From Bradyrhizobium lablabi (GTDB lineage Bacteria > Pseudomonadota > Alphaproteobacteria > Rhizobiales > Xanthobacteraceae): a stretch of DNA of 64,000 nucleotides. The stretch spans positions 7,412,501 through 7,476,500 of the forward strand of contig NZ_LT670844.1 of assembly GCF_900141755.1 (NCBI RefSeq). The letters are read 5' to 3'. Under the pieces are notes generated by a model, which had not been told where the DNA came from, searched no databases, and saw nothing but the letters and a program-made list of their open reading frames with translations. Made by a program: the position numbers and the translations under genes. Shown in pieces: positions 1 through 9,895 of this stretch (position 1 is its first letter; each line of letters starts with the position of its first letter).

Positions 1-273
1 AGCGGGCGGTCGCAAAACTAAAAATCCTTGATTTGTCAAAGGATTAGACAGTTTTGATGCGGCCGTTGATTGCGCGGCTGCGAACAACCGTCTAAAACGC
101 CGCAGGGATCGAGCCAGGGCGAATTCGGGTTTGCGCCGGAATTCGTTCCAACTATCAGAATCAGGACCATGTTCTTGACGCGGAAAGCGAACAGCTCGTC
201 GCGTGAGGAAAATGTTCTGCCACCGCGCGGGGATTCGCGCCGGGAATTGGGAAAGCCGGGAACTGGGAAAGCA
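1..273. other. Region upstream of lepB, no gene supported
   Basis: An open frame runs into lepB from position 70, but its translation there has no signal-peptidase character and no convincing start, so it is treated as upstream sequence. Just before the chosen start lie two near-direct purine-rich repeats (GGGAATTGGGAAAG-like, about 241-271), the second of which can serve as ribosome-binding site. No sigma-70 promoter was convincing. Confidence 0.5.
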
Positions 274-1032
274 ATGAGCGTGACATCCGGAACAAAAACT
301 GAGAGCGGCTTCGGCGAGACCATCCGTGTCGTCATCCACGCTCTATTGATCGCGCTGGTGATACGCACCTTCCTGTTCCAGCCCTTCAACATCCCCTCGG
401 GTTCGATGAAGGCGACGCTCCTGGTCGGCGATTATCTGTTCGTCTCGAAATTTTCCTACGGCTACAGCCATTATTCGATACCGCTGTCGCTGCCGCTGTT
501 TTCGGGCCGCATTTTCGGCTCGGAGCCCGCGCGCGGCGATATCGTCGTGTTCCGCCTGCCGAAGGATGATTCCACCGACTACATCAAGCGCGTGATCGGA
601 TTGCCCGGCGACCGCATCCAGATGAAGGAAGGGCTGCTCTACATCAACGACGTGCCCGTAAAACGCGAGCGGCTGAGCGATTTCATCGGCGAAGACCCCT
701 GCGGGTCGGACGCGACCGCGCGGGTAAAGCGCTGGAAGGAAACGCTGCCGAACGGTGTTTCCTACGAATCGCTCGATTGCGTCGATAACGGTTTCTACGA
801 CAACACCAATGTCTACACGGTGCCGCCCGGCCACTTCTTCATGATGGGCGACAACCGCGACAACTCGACCGACAGCCGGGTGCTGTCGGCGGTGGGTTAC
901 GTGCCGTTCGAGAATATCGTCGGCCGGGCCCAGATGATCTTCTTCTCCATTGCCGAAGGCGAGCACGCCTGGATGTTCTGGCGCTGGCCCACCGCGGTGC
1001 GCTGGAATCGTCTATTTACAATCGTGCGATGA
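274..1032 (+). CDS. lepB: Signal peptidase I
   Basis: Type I signal peptidase (family S26) of 252 residues; it cuts signal peptides from exported proteins at the periplasmic face of the inner membrane. One N-terminal membrane segment (about residues 17-36) precedes the catalytic serine motif IPSGSM (Ser44). The general-base lysine lies in DYIKRVIGLPGD (Lys105), and the late box MMGDNRDNSTDSR is present. The ATG at 274 is chosen because it gives the normal family length and is preceded by GGGAAAG; the frame extends upstream to 70 without conserved sequence. Its stop overlaps the rnc start by 4 bp (ATGA), so lepB-rnc-era is very probably one transcript. Confidence 0.95.
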   Translation: MSVTSGTKTESGFGETIRVVIHALLIALVIRTFLFQPFNIPSGSMKATLLVGDYLFVSKFSYGYSHYSIPLSLPLFSGRIFGSEPARGDIVVFRLPKDDSTDYIKRVIGLPGDRIQMKEGLLYINDVPVKRERLSDFIGEDPCGSDATARVKRWKETLPNGVSYESLDCVDNGFYDNTNVYTVPPGHFFMMGDNRDNSTDSRVLSAVGYVPFENIVGRAQMIFFSIAEGEHAWMFWRWPTAVRWNRLFTIVR

Positions 1033-1847
1033 ACGACGAAGCGCCTGACATCCAGACCGCGCCATCCGGCGAAGCCAGCCCAAAGCCTGACGCCGGCCGC
1101 GAAGCCGCGCCGCCCAAGAAGAAGCCCGGCAAAGCCGCCGCCGCCAGGGCGGCGATTGCCGCGATGGAGGGGCGGATCGGGCACAAGTTTGCCGACACCT
1201 CGCTGCTGACCACCGCCATCACCCACGTCTCGGCGCTGAAATCCACGCGCAAGCGCGGCGACAGTTACCAGCGGCTCGAATTCTTAGGCGATCGCGTGCT
1301 CGGGCTCGCCGTGTCCGATATGCTCTATCGCACCTATCCGAAGGCCGACGAGGGCGAGCTTTCAAAACGGCTCGCCGATCTCGTGCGCAAGGAAAGCTGC
1401 GCCGATGTCGCAAAGTTGCTCGGACTGGTCGATGACATCAAGCTGGGCCAGGTCGGAGCGTTGGCAAGCGCACGCCTGCGCAAATCCGTGCTCGGCGACA
1501 TCTGCGAGGCGGTGATCGGGGCGATCTTCCTCGACGGCGGCTATGCGGCCGCGGCGCAGTTCGTCGAGCGCAACTGGGCCGAGCGGATGCGCAAGCTGCG
1601 GCGGCCGCTGCGCGATCCCAAGACGGTCTTGCAGGAATGGGCGCAGAGCAAGCGCCTGCCGACGCCGGTGTACCGCGAGATCGAGCGCACCGGGCCGCAT
1701 CACGACCCGCAGTTTCGCGTCGCCGTGGATTTGCCGGGCTTAGAGCCTGCCGAAGGCGTCGGCGGCAACAAGCGGGCCGCCGAAAAGGACGCGGCATCGG
1801 TGATGATCAAGCGCGAAGGCGTCGGTGGCGGCGGCAATGACGGATAA
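1029..1847 (+). CDS. rnc: Ribonuclease III
   Basis: Double-strand-specific endoribonuclease that processes rRNA precursors and structured mRNAs. The catalytic signature LEFLGDRVLGL lies at about residues 83-93, followed by the acidic cluster of the RNase III domain and a C-terminal dsRNA-binding domain (about 195-265, ending in the NKRAAEKDAA-type helix). The first ~40 residues are a Pro/Ala/Lys-rich extension not needed for the fold. An internal ATG at 1164 would remove it, but the ATGA overlap with lepB supports the longer form. The 3' end overlaps era. Confidence 0.94.
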   Translation: MNDEAPDIQTAPSGEASPKPDAGREAAPPKKKPGKAAAARAAIAAMEGRIGHKFADTSLLTTAITHVSALKSTRKRGDSYQRLEFLGDRVLGLAVSDMLYRTYPKADEGELSKRLADLVRKESCADVAKLLGLVDDIKLGQVGALASARLRKSVLGDICEAVIGAIFLDGGYAAAAQFVERNWAERMRKLRRPLRDPKTVLQEWAQSKRLPTPVYREIERTGPHHDPQFRVAVDLPGLEPAEGVGGNKRAAEKDAASVMIKREGVGGGGNDG

Positions 1848-2775
1848 TTCCCAAGGCGATGCCGCGCCAGCCGCGCCGGCCACCCGCTGCGGTTTTGTCG
1901 CGCTGATCGGCGCCCCCAATGTCGGCAAGTCTACCCTGGTCAATGCGCTGGTCGGCTCCAAGGTCACGATCGTCTCGCGCAAGGTGCAGACCACCCGCGC
2001 GCTGATCCGCGGCATCGTGATCGAGGACAGATCCCAGATCATCCTGGTCGATACCCCCGGGATCTTCTCGCCGAAGCGGCGGCTCGATCGCGCCATGGTG
2101 TCGACCGCATGGAGCGGGGCGCATGACGCCGATCTCGTCTGCGTTCTGCTCGACGCGAAGGCGGGCCTCGACGAGGAGGCTGATGCGATATTGACAAAAC
2201 TTGCGAGCGTGGATCACGAGAAAATTCTGGTGCTGAACAAGATCGACCTGGTGCCGCGCGAAAAGCTGCTGGCGCTGGCGAAGGCCGCCAATGACCGGCT
2301 GAAGTTTGCCAGCACCTTCATGGTTTCGGCGCTGTCGGGCGACGGCGTCGGCGATTTGCGCCATAGGCTTTCGGAGATGGTGCCGCCGGGGCCGTTTCAT
2401 TATCCCGAGGACCAGATGTCGGACGCGCCGATGCGGCATCTGGCGGCCGAGATCACGCGCGAAAAGATCTTCCGGCAGTTGCATCAGGAGCTGCCGTATC
2501 AGTCAACCGTCGAGACCGACAGCTGGACCGAGCGCAAGGACAAATCCATCCGCATCGAGCAGACCATCTTTGTCGAGCGCGAAAGCCAGCGCAAGATCGT
2601 GCTTGGCAAGGGCGGCGCCGCCATCAAGTCGATCGGTGCCGAAGCGCGCAAGGAAATTGCCGAAATCGTCGGAGTGCCCGTGCATCTCTTTCTATTCGTG
2701 AAGGTGCGCGAAAACTGGGGCGACGATCCCGATCGCTATCGCGAAATGGGACTGGAATTCCCCAAAGGAAAATAG
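1837..2775 (+). CDS. era: GTPase Era, 16S rRNA / 30S maturation
   Basis: Essential Ras-like GTPase that binds the 3' end of 16S rRNA during 30S assembly. G1 is GAPNVGKST (about residues 25-33), G3 is DTPG (72-75) and G4 is NKID (134-137). The C-terminal KH domain carries GKGGAAIKSIG near residue 255. An ATG at 1837 is preferred over an in-frame GTG at 1825; either overlaps the end of rnc, which indicates translational coupling. The rnc-era order is conserved widely in Proteobacteria. Confidence 0.95.
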   Translation: MTDNSQGDAAPAAPATRCGFVALIGAPNVGKSTLVNALVGSKVTIVSRKVQTTRALIRGIVIEDRSQIILVDTPGIFSPKRRLDRAMVSTAWSGAHDADLVCVLLDAKAGLDEEADAILTKLASVDHEKILVLNKIDLVPREKLLALAKAANDRLKFASTFMVSALSGDGVGDLRHRLSEMVPPGPFHYPEDQMSDAPMRHLAAEITREKIFRQLHQELPYQSTVETDSWTERKDKSIRIEQTIFVERESQRKIVLGKGGAAIKSIGAEARKEIAEIVGVPVHLFLFVKVRENWGDDPDRYREMGLEFPKGK

Positions 2776-2790
2776 CGGAATAGCTCTGCG

Positions 2791-3171
2791 ATGAACGTAC
2801 CCAAGAACGTGTTGTGGTTCGAAGTGCTGCTCTATCTGTCGCTGACGCTCGACGCGCTGTCGGTCGCGTTCCAGGACCGGACGCCGAACGTGGAGATGAC
2901 GGAGCAGATGATCACGGTCGCGACCGTGATGGCGGCCTTGCTGATCCTGCTGTTGGTCTATTTCGTCTGGCTCGCCGCCCAGCGCCGCAAGAACTGGCCG
3001 CGCTGGGCGCTGCTTGCAGCGCTGGTGCTGTCGGTGATCTCGCTGATCCAGGCCATCGGCGATGCCGGCGTCGAATTCGACAGCGCAATCGAGATCGTCT
3101 CCTGCGGCCTGACCGCGGCGGGACTGTATTTTTCCTTCACCGGTGACGCCAAGGGCTGGTTCAACGGGTAG
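2791..3171 (+). CDS. Small integral membrane protein, unknown function
   Basis: A 126-residue protein with about four hydrophobic segments (roughly residues 7-25, 42-64, 73-92 and 98-117). A basic loop (QRRKNW) after the second segment suggests a cytoplasmic turn. It starts 15 bp after era and is probably the last gene of the lepB-rnc-era transcript, before a dispersed repeat. I do not recognise a catalytic motif or named family. Confidence 0.75.
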   Translation: MNVPKNVLWFEVLLYLSLTLDALSVAFQDRTPNVEMTEQMITVATVMAALLILLLVYFVWLAAQRRKNWPRWALLAALVLSVISLIQAIGDAGVEFDSAIEIVSCGLTAAGLYFSFTGDAKGWFNG

Positions 3172-3179
3172 TCCGAGAT

Positions 3180-3264
3180 GCCGTAGGCGGGTTAGCCAAA
3201 GGCGTAACCCGCCGCCCGAGGAAATAAGAGCGGCAGATTACGCTGCGCTAATCCGCCCTACATG
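3180..3264. repeat. Dispersed palindromic repeat, GGATTAG family, copy 1
   Basis: Two hairpin modules: one of the form GTAGGCGGGTTAGC...GTAACCCGCC and a second of the form GATTACGCTGCGCTAATCC followed by GCCCTAC. The related copy is at 10503-10582. It sits between the small membrane gene and recO and reaches to about 15 bp before the recO start. Confidence 0.75.
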
Positions 3265-3278
3265 TTACATTGTGTCCC

Positions 3279-4034
3279 ATGGAATGGACCGACGAAGGCA
3301 TCGTGTTGGGGGTGCGGCGGCATGGCGAATCCTCTGCCATTGTCGAACTGTTGACGCGCGAGCACGGCCGCCATCTCGGGCTGGTGCGCGGCGGAGCCGG
3401 TTCGCGGATGCGCCCGTGGCTGCAGCCCGGCAACAGCGTGCGCGCGGTGTGGCGGGCACGGCTCGATGAGCATCTCGGCACCTACGCGATCGAAGGCACG
3501 CGGCTGCGCGCGGCGACCGTGCTTTCGTCTTCGCATGCGGTCTATGGCGTGACCCATCTCGCCTCGCTGGCGAGGCTGTTGCCGGAGCGCGATCCGCATG
3601 AAGAGATTTTCGAGATGCTCGAGCGCACGCTGGATGACTTCGACGATATCGGCGAAGCCGCCGCCCATCTCATCCGGTTCGAGCTCGCGATGCTCGCCGA
3701 ACTCGGTTTCGGGCTCGATCTGGAAAACTGCGCCGCGACCGGGGCCACCACCGACCTGATTTACGTATCGCCAAAATCCGGCGGCGCGGTGTCGCGGGCT
3801 GCCGGCGACGCCTGGCGCGACCGGCTGTTGCGCTTGCCGGCGTTCTTGCGCGAAGGCGAGGGCGGCGCAAATAGTTGGTCCGACCAGGACCTGCAGGACG
3901 GTTTCAAACTCACCGGATTATTCCTGCTGCGCCACGTGCTGGAGCCACGCGGCCAAGGCCACTCCGACGCCCGCGAGGGGTTTATCAATGCGGTGGCCAA
4001 GCACCGGGCGAGGGTTGGGGCCGCCTCACTCTAG
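3279..4034 (+). CDS. recO: DNA repair protein RecO
   Basis: RecO (251 residues) helps load RecA through RecFOR and anneals SSB-coated single strands. The N-terminal OB fold begins [16 protein letters not shown], followed by the typical [18 protein letters not shown] helical part from about residue 85 includes [20 protein letters not shown], where other family members have a zinc-binding region; only a single Cys is evident here. The ATG at 3279 begins at the conserved N terminus. A TTG at 3270 would add three residues. Confidence 0.93.
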   Translation: MEWTDEGIVLGVRRHGESSAIVELLTREHGRHLGLVRGGAGSRMRPWLQPGNSVRAVWRARLDEHLGTYAIEGTRLRAATVLSSSHAVYGVTHLASLARLLPERDPHEEIFEMLERTLDDFDDIGEAAAHLIRFELAMLAELGFGLDLENCAATGATTDLIYVSPKSGGAVSRAAGDAWRDRLLRLPAFLREGEGGANSWSDQDLQDGFKLTGLFLLRHVLEPRGQGHSDAREGFINAVAKHRARVGAASL

Positions 4035-4157
4035 CCGTCGTCCCTGCGAATGCAGGGACCCATAGCCACCGATCTAAATTGTTAGAAAGCCGTCTGGCCC
4101 TGGCGCTAAATCGCAACCGCCGCGGCGTATGGGTCCCGGCGTTCGCCGGGACGACAC
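4035..4157. repeat. Dispersed palindromic repeat, CGTCGTCCCTGCG family, copy 1
   Basis: About 120 bp with complementary ends: CGTCGTCCCTGCGAATGCAGGGACCC at the left (shown in two parts: CGTCGTCCCTGCG and AATGCAGGGACCC) and GGGTCCCGGCG TTCGCCGGGACGAC at the right. It immediately follows the recO stop. A second copy with the same ends and a related interior is at 7560-7681. On either strand it would fold into a long hairpin with two sub-hairpins. Confidence 0.8.
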
Positions 4158-4180
4158 GTGGTTGGCTTCTAATCGAAGCA

Positions 4181-4423
4181 TCAATGAATAGTCCTATTCG
4201 CACTATCCTTGGTTTCGCCGATGCCCTCAAGATCGGCTTCGAGTGTTTGCACCGCCTCGTCGAGACGCTCGCGTCCGCAGATCTGGGCGATGATCGAGCC
4301 GATGACGTGAAAGGCCTTGGCGGCATCTTCGTCGAAAGCGTTGGGACCCTCGCGGTCGTAAGTCTCCTTGAGCGATTTGAGGATTTCGACAGCGAGCGGC
4401 GGTAACTCGTCGGTAAGGGGCAT
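4181..4423 (-). CDS. Small conserved protein of unknown function
   Basis: 80 residues, helical, acidic, no membrane segment. It begins MPLTDELPPLAVEILKSLKE and has a central helix ending HVIGSIIAQICGRERLDEAV. The ribosome-binding site GGGAGC lies 6 bp before the ATG. It is convergent with recO across the repeat. The amphipathic pattern suggests a small helical bundle; no function is inferred. Confidence 0.65.
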   Translation of the reverse strand: MPLTDELPPLAVEILKSLKETYDREGPNAFDEDAAKAFHVIGSIIAQICGRERLDEAVQTLEADLEGIGETKDSANRTIH

Positions 4424-4590
4424 AAGGTGCTCCCGGTCTAAGAACTAAGATATTGCCGGACTTCCATTTGTTGCATCCGGCGTTGTGGACGGCTTACGCG
4501 CGTCGCGGCGTCGGTCAAGTTACTGAAATGTAAGAAATGTCCGCAAACAGCTTTTTTGCAACGTGGTCTCATTTCCCACCAAAAGTGCGT

Positions 4591-4622
4591 AAAAAAGCCC
4601 CGCGCAATGCGGGGCCTTTTTT
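4591..4622. terminator. Rho-independent terminator, probably bidirectional
   Basis: A-tract, then GCCCCGC, loop AATG, GCGGGGC and a T-tract: a 7-bp GC stem flanked by A6 and T6, so it works in both directions. On the minus strand it lies immediately after the stop codon of the small secreted protein gene (stop at 4622-4624). Confidence 0.85.
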
Positions 4623-4867
4623 CAGTTGTAGCCGCTGGTACCGGGAGACGAGCCACCGAACGTGGAATCGCCGGTGCCGCTCAATGTGGTCGGACCGTCC
4701 GGATTGCCGTTCGGATTGCCGTTGTTCGGATGCAGGACGACGGAGGGTTCAGCATCCCGATAGATGTGATTGGTCCTGACGTGCGTCTGATGACGAACCG
4801 TGTTTGCAAATGCGCAGGTGCTGGAAAGCACAAACACAGAGGCGAAAGCTATTGCCGCAAGTTTCAT
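4622..4867 (-). CDS. Small secreted protein, unknown function
   Basis: 81 residues with a clear signal peptide (MKLAAIAFASVFVLSSTCAFA, written here as MKLAAIAFAS...CAFA; cleavage expected after CAFA near residue 21). The mature part is rich in Asn, Gly, Pro, Ser and Thr, with a short NGNPNGNPDGP stretch. AAGGAAAAG precedes the ATG at 4867; a longer frame exists but starts before the signal peptide. Resembles the many small exported Bradyrhizobium proteins of unknown role. Followed directly by a terminator. Confidence 0.72.
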   Translation of the reverse strand: MKLAAIAFASVFVLSSTCAFANTVRHQTHVRTNHIYRDAEPSVVLHPNNGNPNGNPDGPTTLSGTGDSTFGGSSPGTSGYN

Positions 4868-5302
4868 ATTCTTTTCCTTGTAGATAGTTGTCTCCCCTGT
4901 CGTGTAGATAAGAGGGGACCGCGGTCCTTCCATTAAATTCGCCTTTAGCTGGATGGCGCCAACCGGTCACACCTCGCAGAGCCTCAATGCTCCGCATCGT
5001 CTCCAATCGCGCGTGAGGCGTCATTAGTCGCGATGGCGTTTTGCGCCATGCGCGGCCGTGAGGATCGCTGCAGCAGGCGATGTTGAATGCGCGGTAATAA
5101 ATGCCGCTGACGTGGAGGCTTTCGGCGCGACCAATAATCGGGGTTTTCCTCGCCCACTCGCCTTCGCAGCCTCGTTATTTCCGATATAAGCGGGCAATCT
5201 GATTGGCCCGAATGAGTCGTCATAGGCAGCTTCCCGGTCCACTGGGAAAGCCTCGTAAAACCCTTAAATATTGGCTGCGAAACCACTGAAAGTCTTGAAC
5301 TT
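4868..5302. other. Intergenic region before parC, no gene supported
   Basis: 435 bp between the divergent secreted-protein gene and parC. Open frames here have no ribosome-binding site and no protein-like composition. Promoters for both flanking genes must lie here but no consensus boxes stood out. Confidence 0.5.
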
Positions 5303-7555
5303 ATGGGCAAAACCCTGATTCCGCCGGAACCGGCCGAAGTCCACGAGGTCATGCTGCGCGATGCGCTGGAAGAGCGCTATCTCGCTTATGCGCTCTCGAC
5401 CATCAAGGACCGGGCGCTGCCGGACGCCCGCGACGGCCTGAAACCCGTGCACCGGCGCATCCTCTACGGCATGCGGCTGTTGCGGCTCGACCCGGGCACG
5501 CCGTTCAAGAAATCCGCAAAAATCGTCGGCGACGTCATGGGCTCGTTCCATCCGCATGGCGATCAATCGATTTACGACGCACTGGTGCGTCTCGCGCAGG
5601 ATTTTTCGTCGCGCTATCCGCTGGTCGACGGCCAGGGCAATTTCGGCAATGTCGACGGCGATAATCCCGCCGCCTACCGTTACACCGAAGCGCGCATGAC
5701 GGAGGTCGCGCGGCTTCTGCTCGACGGTATCGACGAGGACGGCGTCGAGTTCCGCCCCAACTATGACGGCCAGTCGAAAGAGCCGGTGGTGATGCCCGGC
5801 GGCTTTCCGAACCTGCTCGCCAACGGCGCGCAGGGCATCGCGGTCGGCATGGCGACCTCGATCCCGCCGCACAACGCGGCTGAACTTTGCGACGCGGCGC
5901 TGCATCTGATCGACAAGCCCGAGGCGAAGTCGAAGACGCTGCTGAAATGGGTCAAGGGTCCGGATTTCCCGACCGGCGGCATCATCGTCGATTCCAAGGA
6001 GGCGATCGCCGAGGCTTACACCACCGGGCGCGGCTCGTTCCGCACCCGCGCCAAGTGGAACCAGGAAGAGGGCGCCCGCGGCACCTGGGTGATCGTCATC
6101 ACCGAAATTCCCTTCATGGTGCAGAAGTCGCGGTTGGTGGAAAAGATCGCCGAGCTGCTCAACGAAAAGAAGCTGCCGCTGGTCGAAACCGTCCGGGATG
6201 AATCGGCCGAAGACATCCGCCTCGTGATCGAGCCGAAATCGCGCGCGGTCGATCCGGAACTCCTGATGGAATCGCTGTTCCGGCTGACCGAGCTGGAAAG
6301 CCGGATTCCGTTGAACCTCAACGTGCTGGTGAAGGGCCGCATCCCGAAGGTGCTGGGCCTTGCCGAGTGCTTGCGCGAGTGGCTCGATCACCTGCGCGAC
6401 GTGCTGGTCCGCCGCACCAATTATCGGAAAGAGCAGATCGAGAACCGGCTGGAAGTGCTCGGCGGCTATCTGATCGCGTATCTCAACATCGACAAGGTGA
6501 TAAAGATCATCCGCACCGAGGATGAACCAAAGCCGGCCTTGATAAAGGCGTTCAAGCTCACCGAGGTGCAGGCCGACGCCATCCTCAACATGCGGCTGCG
6601 CAGTTTGCGCAAGCTCGAGGAATTCGAGATCCGCACCGAGGACAAGAATCTTCGGAACGAATTGAAAGGCGTCAAGGCGATCCTCGCCTCCGAAGCCGAG
6701 CAATGGTCCAAGGTCGGCGAGCAAGTGCGGAAAGTCCGCGACATGTTTGGGCCGAAGACGCCGCTCGGCAAGCGCCGCACCCATTTTGCCGATGCGCCCG
6801 AGCACGATCTCGCCGCGATCGAGGAAGCGTTCGTTGAGCGCGAGCCGGTTACCATCGTCGTCTCCGACAAGGGCTGGGTGCGTACGCTGAAGGGCCATGT
6901 CGACGATCTCTCGGGGCTGACGTTCAAGACCGACGACAGCCTTGGTTTTGCGTTCTTCGCCGAGACGACGTCAAAACTGCTGCTGTTCGCGACCAACGGT
7001 AAATTCTATTCGCTCGATGTCGCAAAACTGCCGGGCGGGCGCGGCCATGGCGAGCCGATCCGGATGTTCATCGACATGGAGCAGGACGCGGCCATCGTGT
7101 CGCTGTTCGTCAACAAGGGCGGCCGCAAATTCTTGATCGCGAGCGGGGAGGGCCAAGGTTTTGTCGTCAACGAGGACGATTGCGTCGGCAATACCCGCAA
7201 GGGCAAGCAGGTGCTCAACGTCGAGATGCCGAACGAGGCGCGGGCGATTGCAACCGTTGCCGGCGACACCGTTGCGGTGATCGGCACCAACCACAAGATG
7301 GTGATCTTCCCGATCGACCAGGTGCCGGAGATGGCGCGCGGCCGCGGCGTGCGCCTGCAGAAGTACACTAGTGCCGCGCTGTCGGATGTCACGACCTTCG
7401 ATTCCAAGGCCGGCCTGACCTGGAAGGATTCGGCCGGCCGCGACCAGAGCATGAGTTTCAAGGAACTGTCCGACTGGCGCGGCAACCGCGCCGACGCCGG
7501 CCGTCTCGCGCACGGCCTGCCGAAGTCGAACAAGTTTGGAAGAGGCGTGGAGTAA
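5303..7555 (+). CDS. parC: DNA topoisomerase IV subunit A
   Basis: 750-residue ParC; with ParE it decatenates daughter chromosomes. The winged-helix breakage region carries [10 protein letters not shown] with catalytic Tyr127. The quinolone-region sequence [13 protein letters not shown] has Gln where Escherichia coli GyrA has Ser83. The coiled-coil tower follows (about 360-480). The C-terminal beta-propeller (about 500-735) has degenerate GyrA-box repeats, shorter than in GyrA, which fits ParC rather than GyrA. The N terminus [16 protein letters not shown] matches alphaproteobacterial ParC. Confidence 0.95.
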   Translation: MGKTLIPPEPAEVHEVMLRDALEERYLAYALSTIKDRALPDARDGLKPVHRRILYGMRLLRLDPGTPFKKSAKIVGDVMGSFHPHGDQSIYDALVRLAQDFSSRYPLVDGQGNFGNVDGDNPAAYRYTEARMTEVARLLLDGIDEDGVEFRPNYDGQSKEPVVMPGGFPNLLANGAQGIAVGMATSIPPHNAAELCDAALHLIDKPEAKSKTLLKWVKGPDFPTGGIIVDSKEAIAEAYTTGRGSFRTRAKWNQEEGARGTWVIVITEIPFMVQKSRLVEKIAELLNEKKLPLVETVRDESAEDIRLVIEPKSRAVDPELLMESLFRLTELESRIPLNLNVLVKGRIPKVLGLAECLREWLDHLRDVLVRRTNYRKEQIENRLEVLGGYLIAYLNIDKVIKIIRTEDEPKPALIKAFKLTEVQADAILNMRLRSLRKLEEFEIRTEDKNLRNELKGVKAILASEAEQWSKVGEQVRKVRDMFGPKTPLGKRRTHFADAPEHDLAAIEEAFVEREPVTIVVSDKGWVRTLKGHVDDLSGLTFKTDDSLGFAFFAETTSKLLLFATNGKFYSLDVAKLPGGRGHGEPIRMFIDMEQDAAIVSLFVNKGGRKFLIASGEGQGFVVNEDDCVGNTRKGKQVLNVEMPNEARAIATVAGDTVAVIGTNHKMVIFPIDQVPEMARGRGVRLQKYTSAALSDVTTFDSKAGLTWKDSAGRDQSMSFKELSDWRGNRADAGRLAHGLPKSNKFGRGVE

Positions 7556-7559
7556 TCTC

Positions 7560-7681
7560 TCGTCGTCCCTGCGAAAGCAGGGACCCATACGCCGCGGCTT
7601 ATCGTTAAGGCGCAGCGACAGTTGCTTTCTTTAACAACGAGCACCTGTGGTTATGGGTCCCTGCTTTCGCAGGGACGACGT
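7560..7681. repeat. Dispersed palindromic repeat, CGTCGTCCCTGCG family, copy 2
   Basis: The ends CGTCGTCCCTGCGAAAGC and GCTTTCGCAGGGACGACG are nearly perfect complements about 120 bp apart, each a hairpin in itself. Same family as 4035-4157. It lies between convergent parC and chrA and may serve as a two-way terminator. Confidence 0.85.
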
Positions 7682-7685
7682 AAAC

Positions 7686-9080
7686 TCAAATCACCCCCAC
7701 CAGCCGCAACAACACGCCCGCCACGCATGAGCCGCCCAGCACGGTCAGCATCCCCAGATTGAAGCGGAATACCGCGGTCGCAGCCGCCACCGCCAGCACC
7801 AGCGCGGCGACATCGACGCTGGAAAACACCGGCATATCGAACGAGAGGCCGAACGACCGCACGGCTACGGTTTCGCGGAACACGGTGTGCAGCGCGAACC
7901 AGATCGACAGATTGAGGATGACGCCGACGACGGCGGCGGTGATCGCGGTCAGCGCGCCGGCAAGGCCCCTGTTGCCGCGCAGGGTCTCGATGAAGGGCGC
8001 GCCGAGAAAAATCCAGAGGAAGCAGGGCGTGAAGGTGACCCAGGTCGCCAGCAATCCGCCGAGCGTACCCGCCAGCATCGGCGACAGCGTGCCGGGATCG
8101 CGGAACGCGGCCATGAAGCCGACGAACTGCAGCACCATGATCAGCGGCCCCGGCGTGGTCTCGGCCATGCCCAGACCGTCGAGCATCTCGCGCGGGGCCA
8201 CCCAGTGATAATGCTCGACCGCCTGCTGGGCGACATAGGCCAGCACCGCATAGGCGCCGCCGAAGGTCACCAGCGCCATCTTGCTGAAGAACAGCGCGAT
8301 CTGGCTGAACACGTTGGCCTGGCCGAATGCGATCAGAAGCGCCGCGACCGGAACCAGCCACAACAACAACCAGACCGCGCTCACTCTGAGCGCGCGCGGC
8401 ACGCTCGGACGGACGTGGTCGGGCGATTCGTCGCCGAGCATGCTGTCGATTGCGGCGGAGCCTTTGCCGCCGCCGTGCGGCACGGCGGCAAATTCGCGGC
8501 GGCCGAGTTTGGCCCCAACATATCCGATCACGCCGGCACCGATGATGATGACCGGGAAGGGAACATTGAAAAAGAAAATCGCGATGAAGGCGATGGCCGC
8601 GAGCGCGATCATGATTTGGTTGCGCAACGCGCGTTTGCCAACGCGGACCACGGCCTGGATCACGATCGCCAGCACCGCGGCCTTCAATCCGAAAAACAAC
8701 GCCTCGACAAAACCGACATGGCCGTACGCCGCGTAGATATAGCTCAATCCCATGATGGCGATGACGCCGGGCAGGATGAACAGCCCGCCGGCCATGATGC
8801 CGCCGGCGGTACGGTGCAACAGCCAGCCGATATAGGTCGCAAGCTGCTGCGCCTCGGGGCCGGGCAGCAGCATGCAATAGTTGAGCGCGTGCAGGAACCG
8901 GCTTTCGGAAATCCAGTTCTTTTCCTCGACCAGAATGCGGTGCATCACCGCGATTTGCCCGGCCGGGCCGCCAAAACTCAACAGCGCCACCCGCAGCCAG
9001 ACCCGAAAGGCCTCGCCAAAGCTGATGCCGTGGCCGGCCTCAGCTTTGGCGGTGGTCGCGTCAGCAGAAATATCGATCAC
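7686..9080 (-). CDS. chrA: Chromate transporter ChrA (CHR family, long form)
   Basis: 464-residue CHR-family transporter, which exports chromate from the cytoplasm. Two homologous halves are visible: the N half has [28 protein letters not shown] and [16 protein letters not shown] (each read in segments), and the C half has the matching [19 protein letters not shown] and [16 protein letters not shown]. Roughly ten to twelve membrane segments. The GTG at 9080 overlaps the upstream chrB stop as GTGA, giving translational coupling; a longer frame to 9134 would begin inside chrB. Substrate is inferred from the family and the neighbour. Confidence 0.9.
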   Translation of the reverse strand: MIDISADATTAKAEAGHGISFGEAFRVWLRVALLSFGGPAGQIAVMHRILVEEKNWISESRFLHALNYCMLLPGPEAQQLATYIGWLLHRTAGGIMAGGLFILPGVIAIMGLSYIYAAYGHVGFVEALFFGLKAAVLAIVIQAVVRVGKRALRNQIMIALAAIAFIAIFFFNVPFPVIIIGAGVIGYVGAKLGRREFAAVPHGGGKGSAAIDSMLGDESPDHVRPSVPRALRVSAVWLLLWLVPVAALLIAFGQANVFSQIALFFSKMALVTFGGAYAVLAYVAQQAVEHYHWVAPREMLDGLGMAETTPGPLIMVLQFVGFMAAFRDPGTLSPMLAGTLGGLLATWVTFTPCFLWIFLGAPFIETLRGNRGLAGALTAITAAVVGVILNLSIWFALHTVFRETVAVRSFGLSFDMPVFSSVDVAALVLAVAAATAVFRFNLGMLTVLGGSCVAGVLLRLVGVI

Positions 9081-9895
9081 GGCTTTGCCTTGTTGGTCGG
9101 CCAGTTGTGGGTCTCGCCGGTGGCATCGCGGCACCAGCGGTAGAATGCGTCGTAGAGCGCGATGCCGGCCTCGAGCTGCTCGAGATCGTCATCGTACATC
9201 CGCGACAGTCCGAGCGACGCCGCGAGCAGCCCAGGCGCTTCCGGACTGAGATCGAGCCGTGCGGTATCGGCGGCGCGCACCATCGTCGCCAATCGCAATA
9301 GCGGCGGCGTGGCGAGGCCAAACTCTTCGACCATCACGTCGAACGTACAGAGCTCGCCGCGATGGCTCCAGAATACATTCTCGATATCGAACGGAGCGGC
9401 GTTAAAGCGCTCGCCGACCGCGACCACTTCGGACGGCGCGACAAACAGAAACACCGCGTTCGGATCGACGAACCGCCGGATCAGCCACGGGCAGGCGATC
9501 CGATCAATCTTCGGTCTCGCGCGCGTAACCCACACGGTTTGCCCCTGCGCGTTTCGCCCCGGCAGTTTCGATGCGGGCACCAGCGGAAGCTTGGCGGCCT
9601 TCCAGCCCTCAAAACCGCCTTCGAGCGTCTCGGCATCGACATGGAGGTGCCGGAGCCACGCCGCAGTGCCCTGCGCGAGTTTTTGCCCGCGCAGGCAGAA
9701 CACGATCGCCGGGTGACCGGAGAATTCCTCGCCCCAGTCGGCGGCCTCCTCGTGGTTCCGTCTGACGGCACCGGGAATCAGCCGCGGATCGGCGGCAAAG
9801 TCTTCTTCCGTGCGCACGTCGATCAGGGCAGGCGTCTTCGCCGTGCCGATCAATCGCGCCAATTTGTCTGGAGATATCAGGGTTGGGGATGACAT
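9077..9895 (-). CDS. Rhodanese - ChrB chromate-resistance fusion protein
   Basis: 272 residues in two domains. Residues ~1-110 are a rhodanese domain (ALIDVRTEEDF; active-site loop FCLRGQKLAQG with Cys). Residues ~125-265 are the ChrB C-terminal domain (TRARPKIDRIACPWLIRRF, then FWSHRGELCTFDVMVEEFG). ChrB is known as a chromate-sensing or accessory protein encoded with ChrA. The start is the ATG at 9895, as the reading frame upstream is not conserved. It is coupled to chrA by a 4-bp overlap. Confidence 0.85.
   Translation of the reverse strand: MSSPTLISPDKLARLIGTAKTPALIDVRTEEDFAADPRLIPGAVRRNHEEAADWGEEFSGHPAIVFCLRGQKLAQGTAAWLRHLHVDAETLEGGFEGWKAAKLPLVPASKLPGRNAQGQTVWVTRARPKIDRIACPWLIRRFVDPNAVFLFVAPSEVVAVGERFNAAPFDIENVFWSHRGELCTFDVMVEEFGLATPPLLRLATMVRAADTARLDLSPEAPGLLAASLGLSRMYDDDLEQLEAGIALYDAFYRWCRDATGETHNWPTNKAKP

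Noticed and set aside
28..39. TTGATTTGTCAA as a FixK/FNR box
   Set aside because: The spacing between TTGA and TCAA is 4, not the 6 needed for the FixK2 arrangement.
5264..6898. Long open frame on the minus strand opposite parC
   Set aside because: It mirrors the codon bias of parC (high GC3), has His/Asp/Arg-rich composition and no start signal or family motif.
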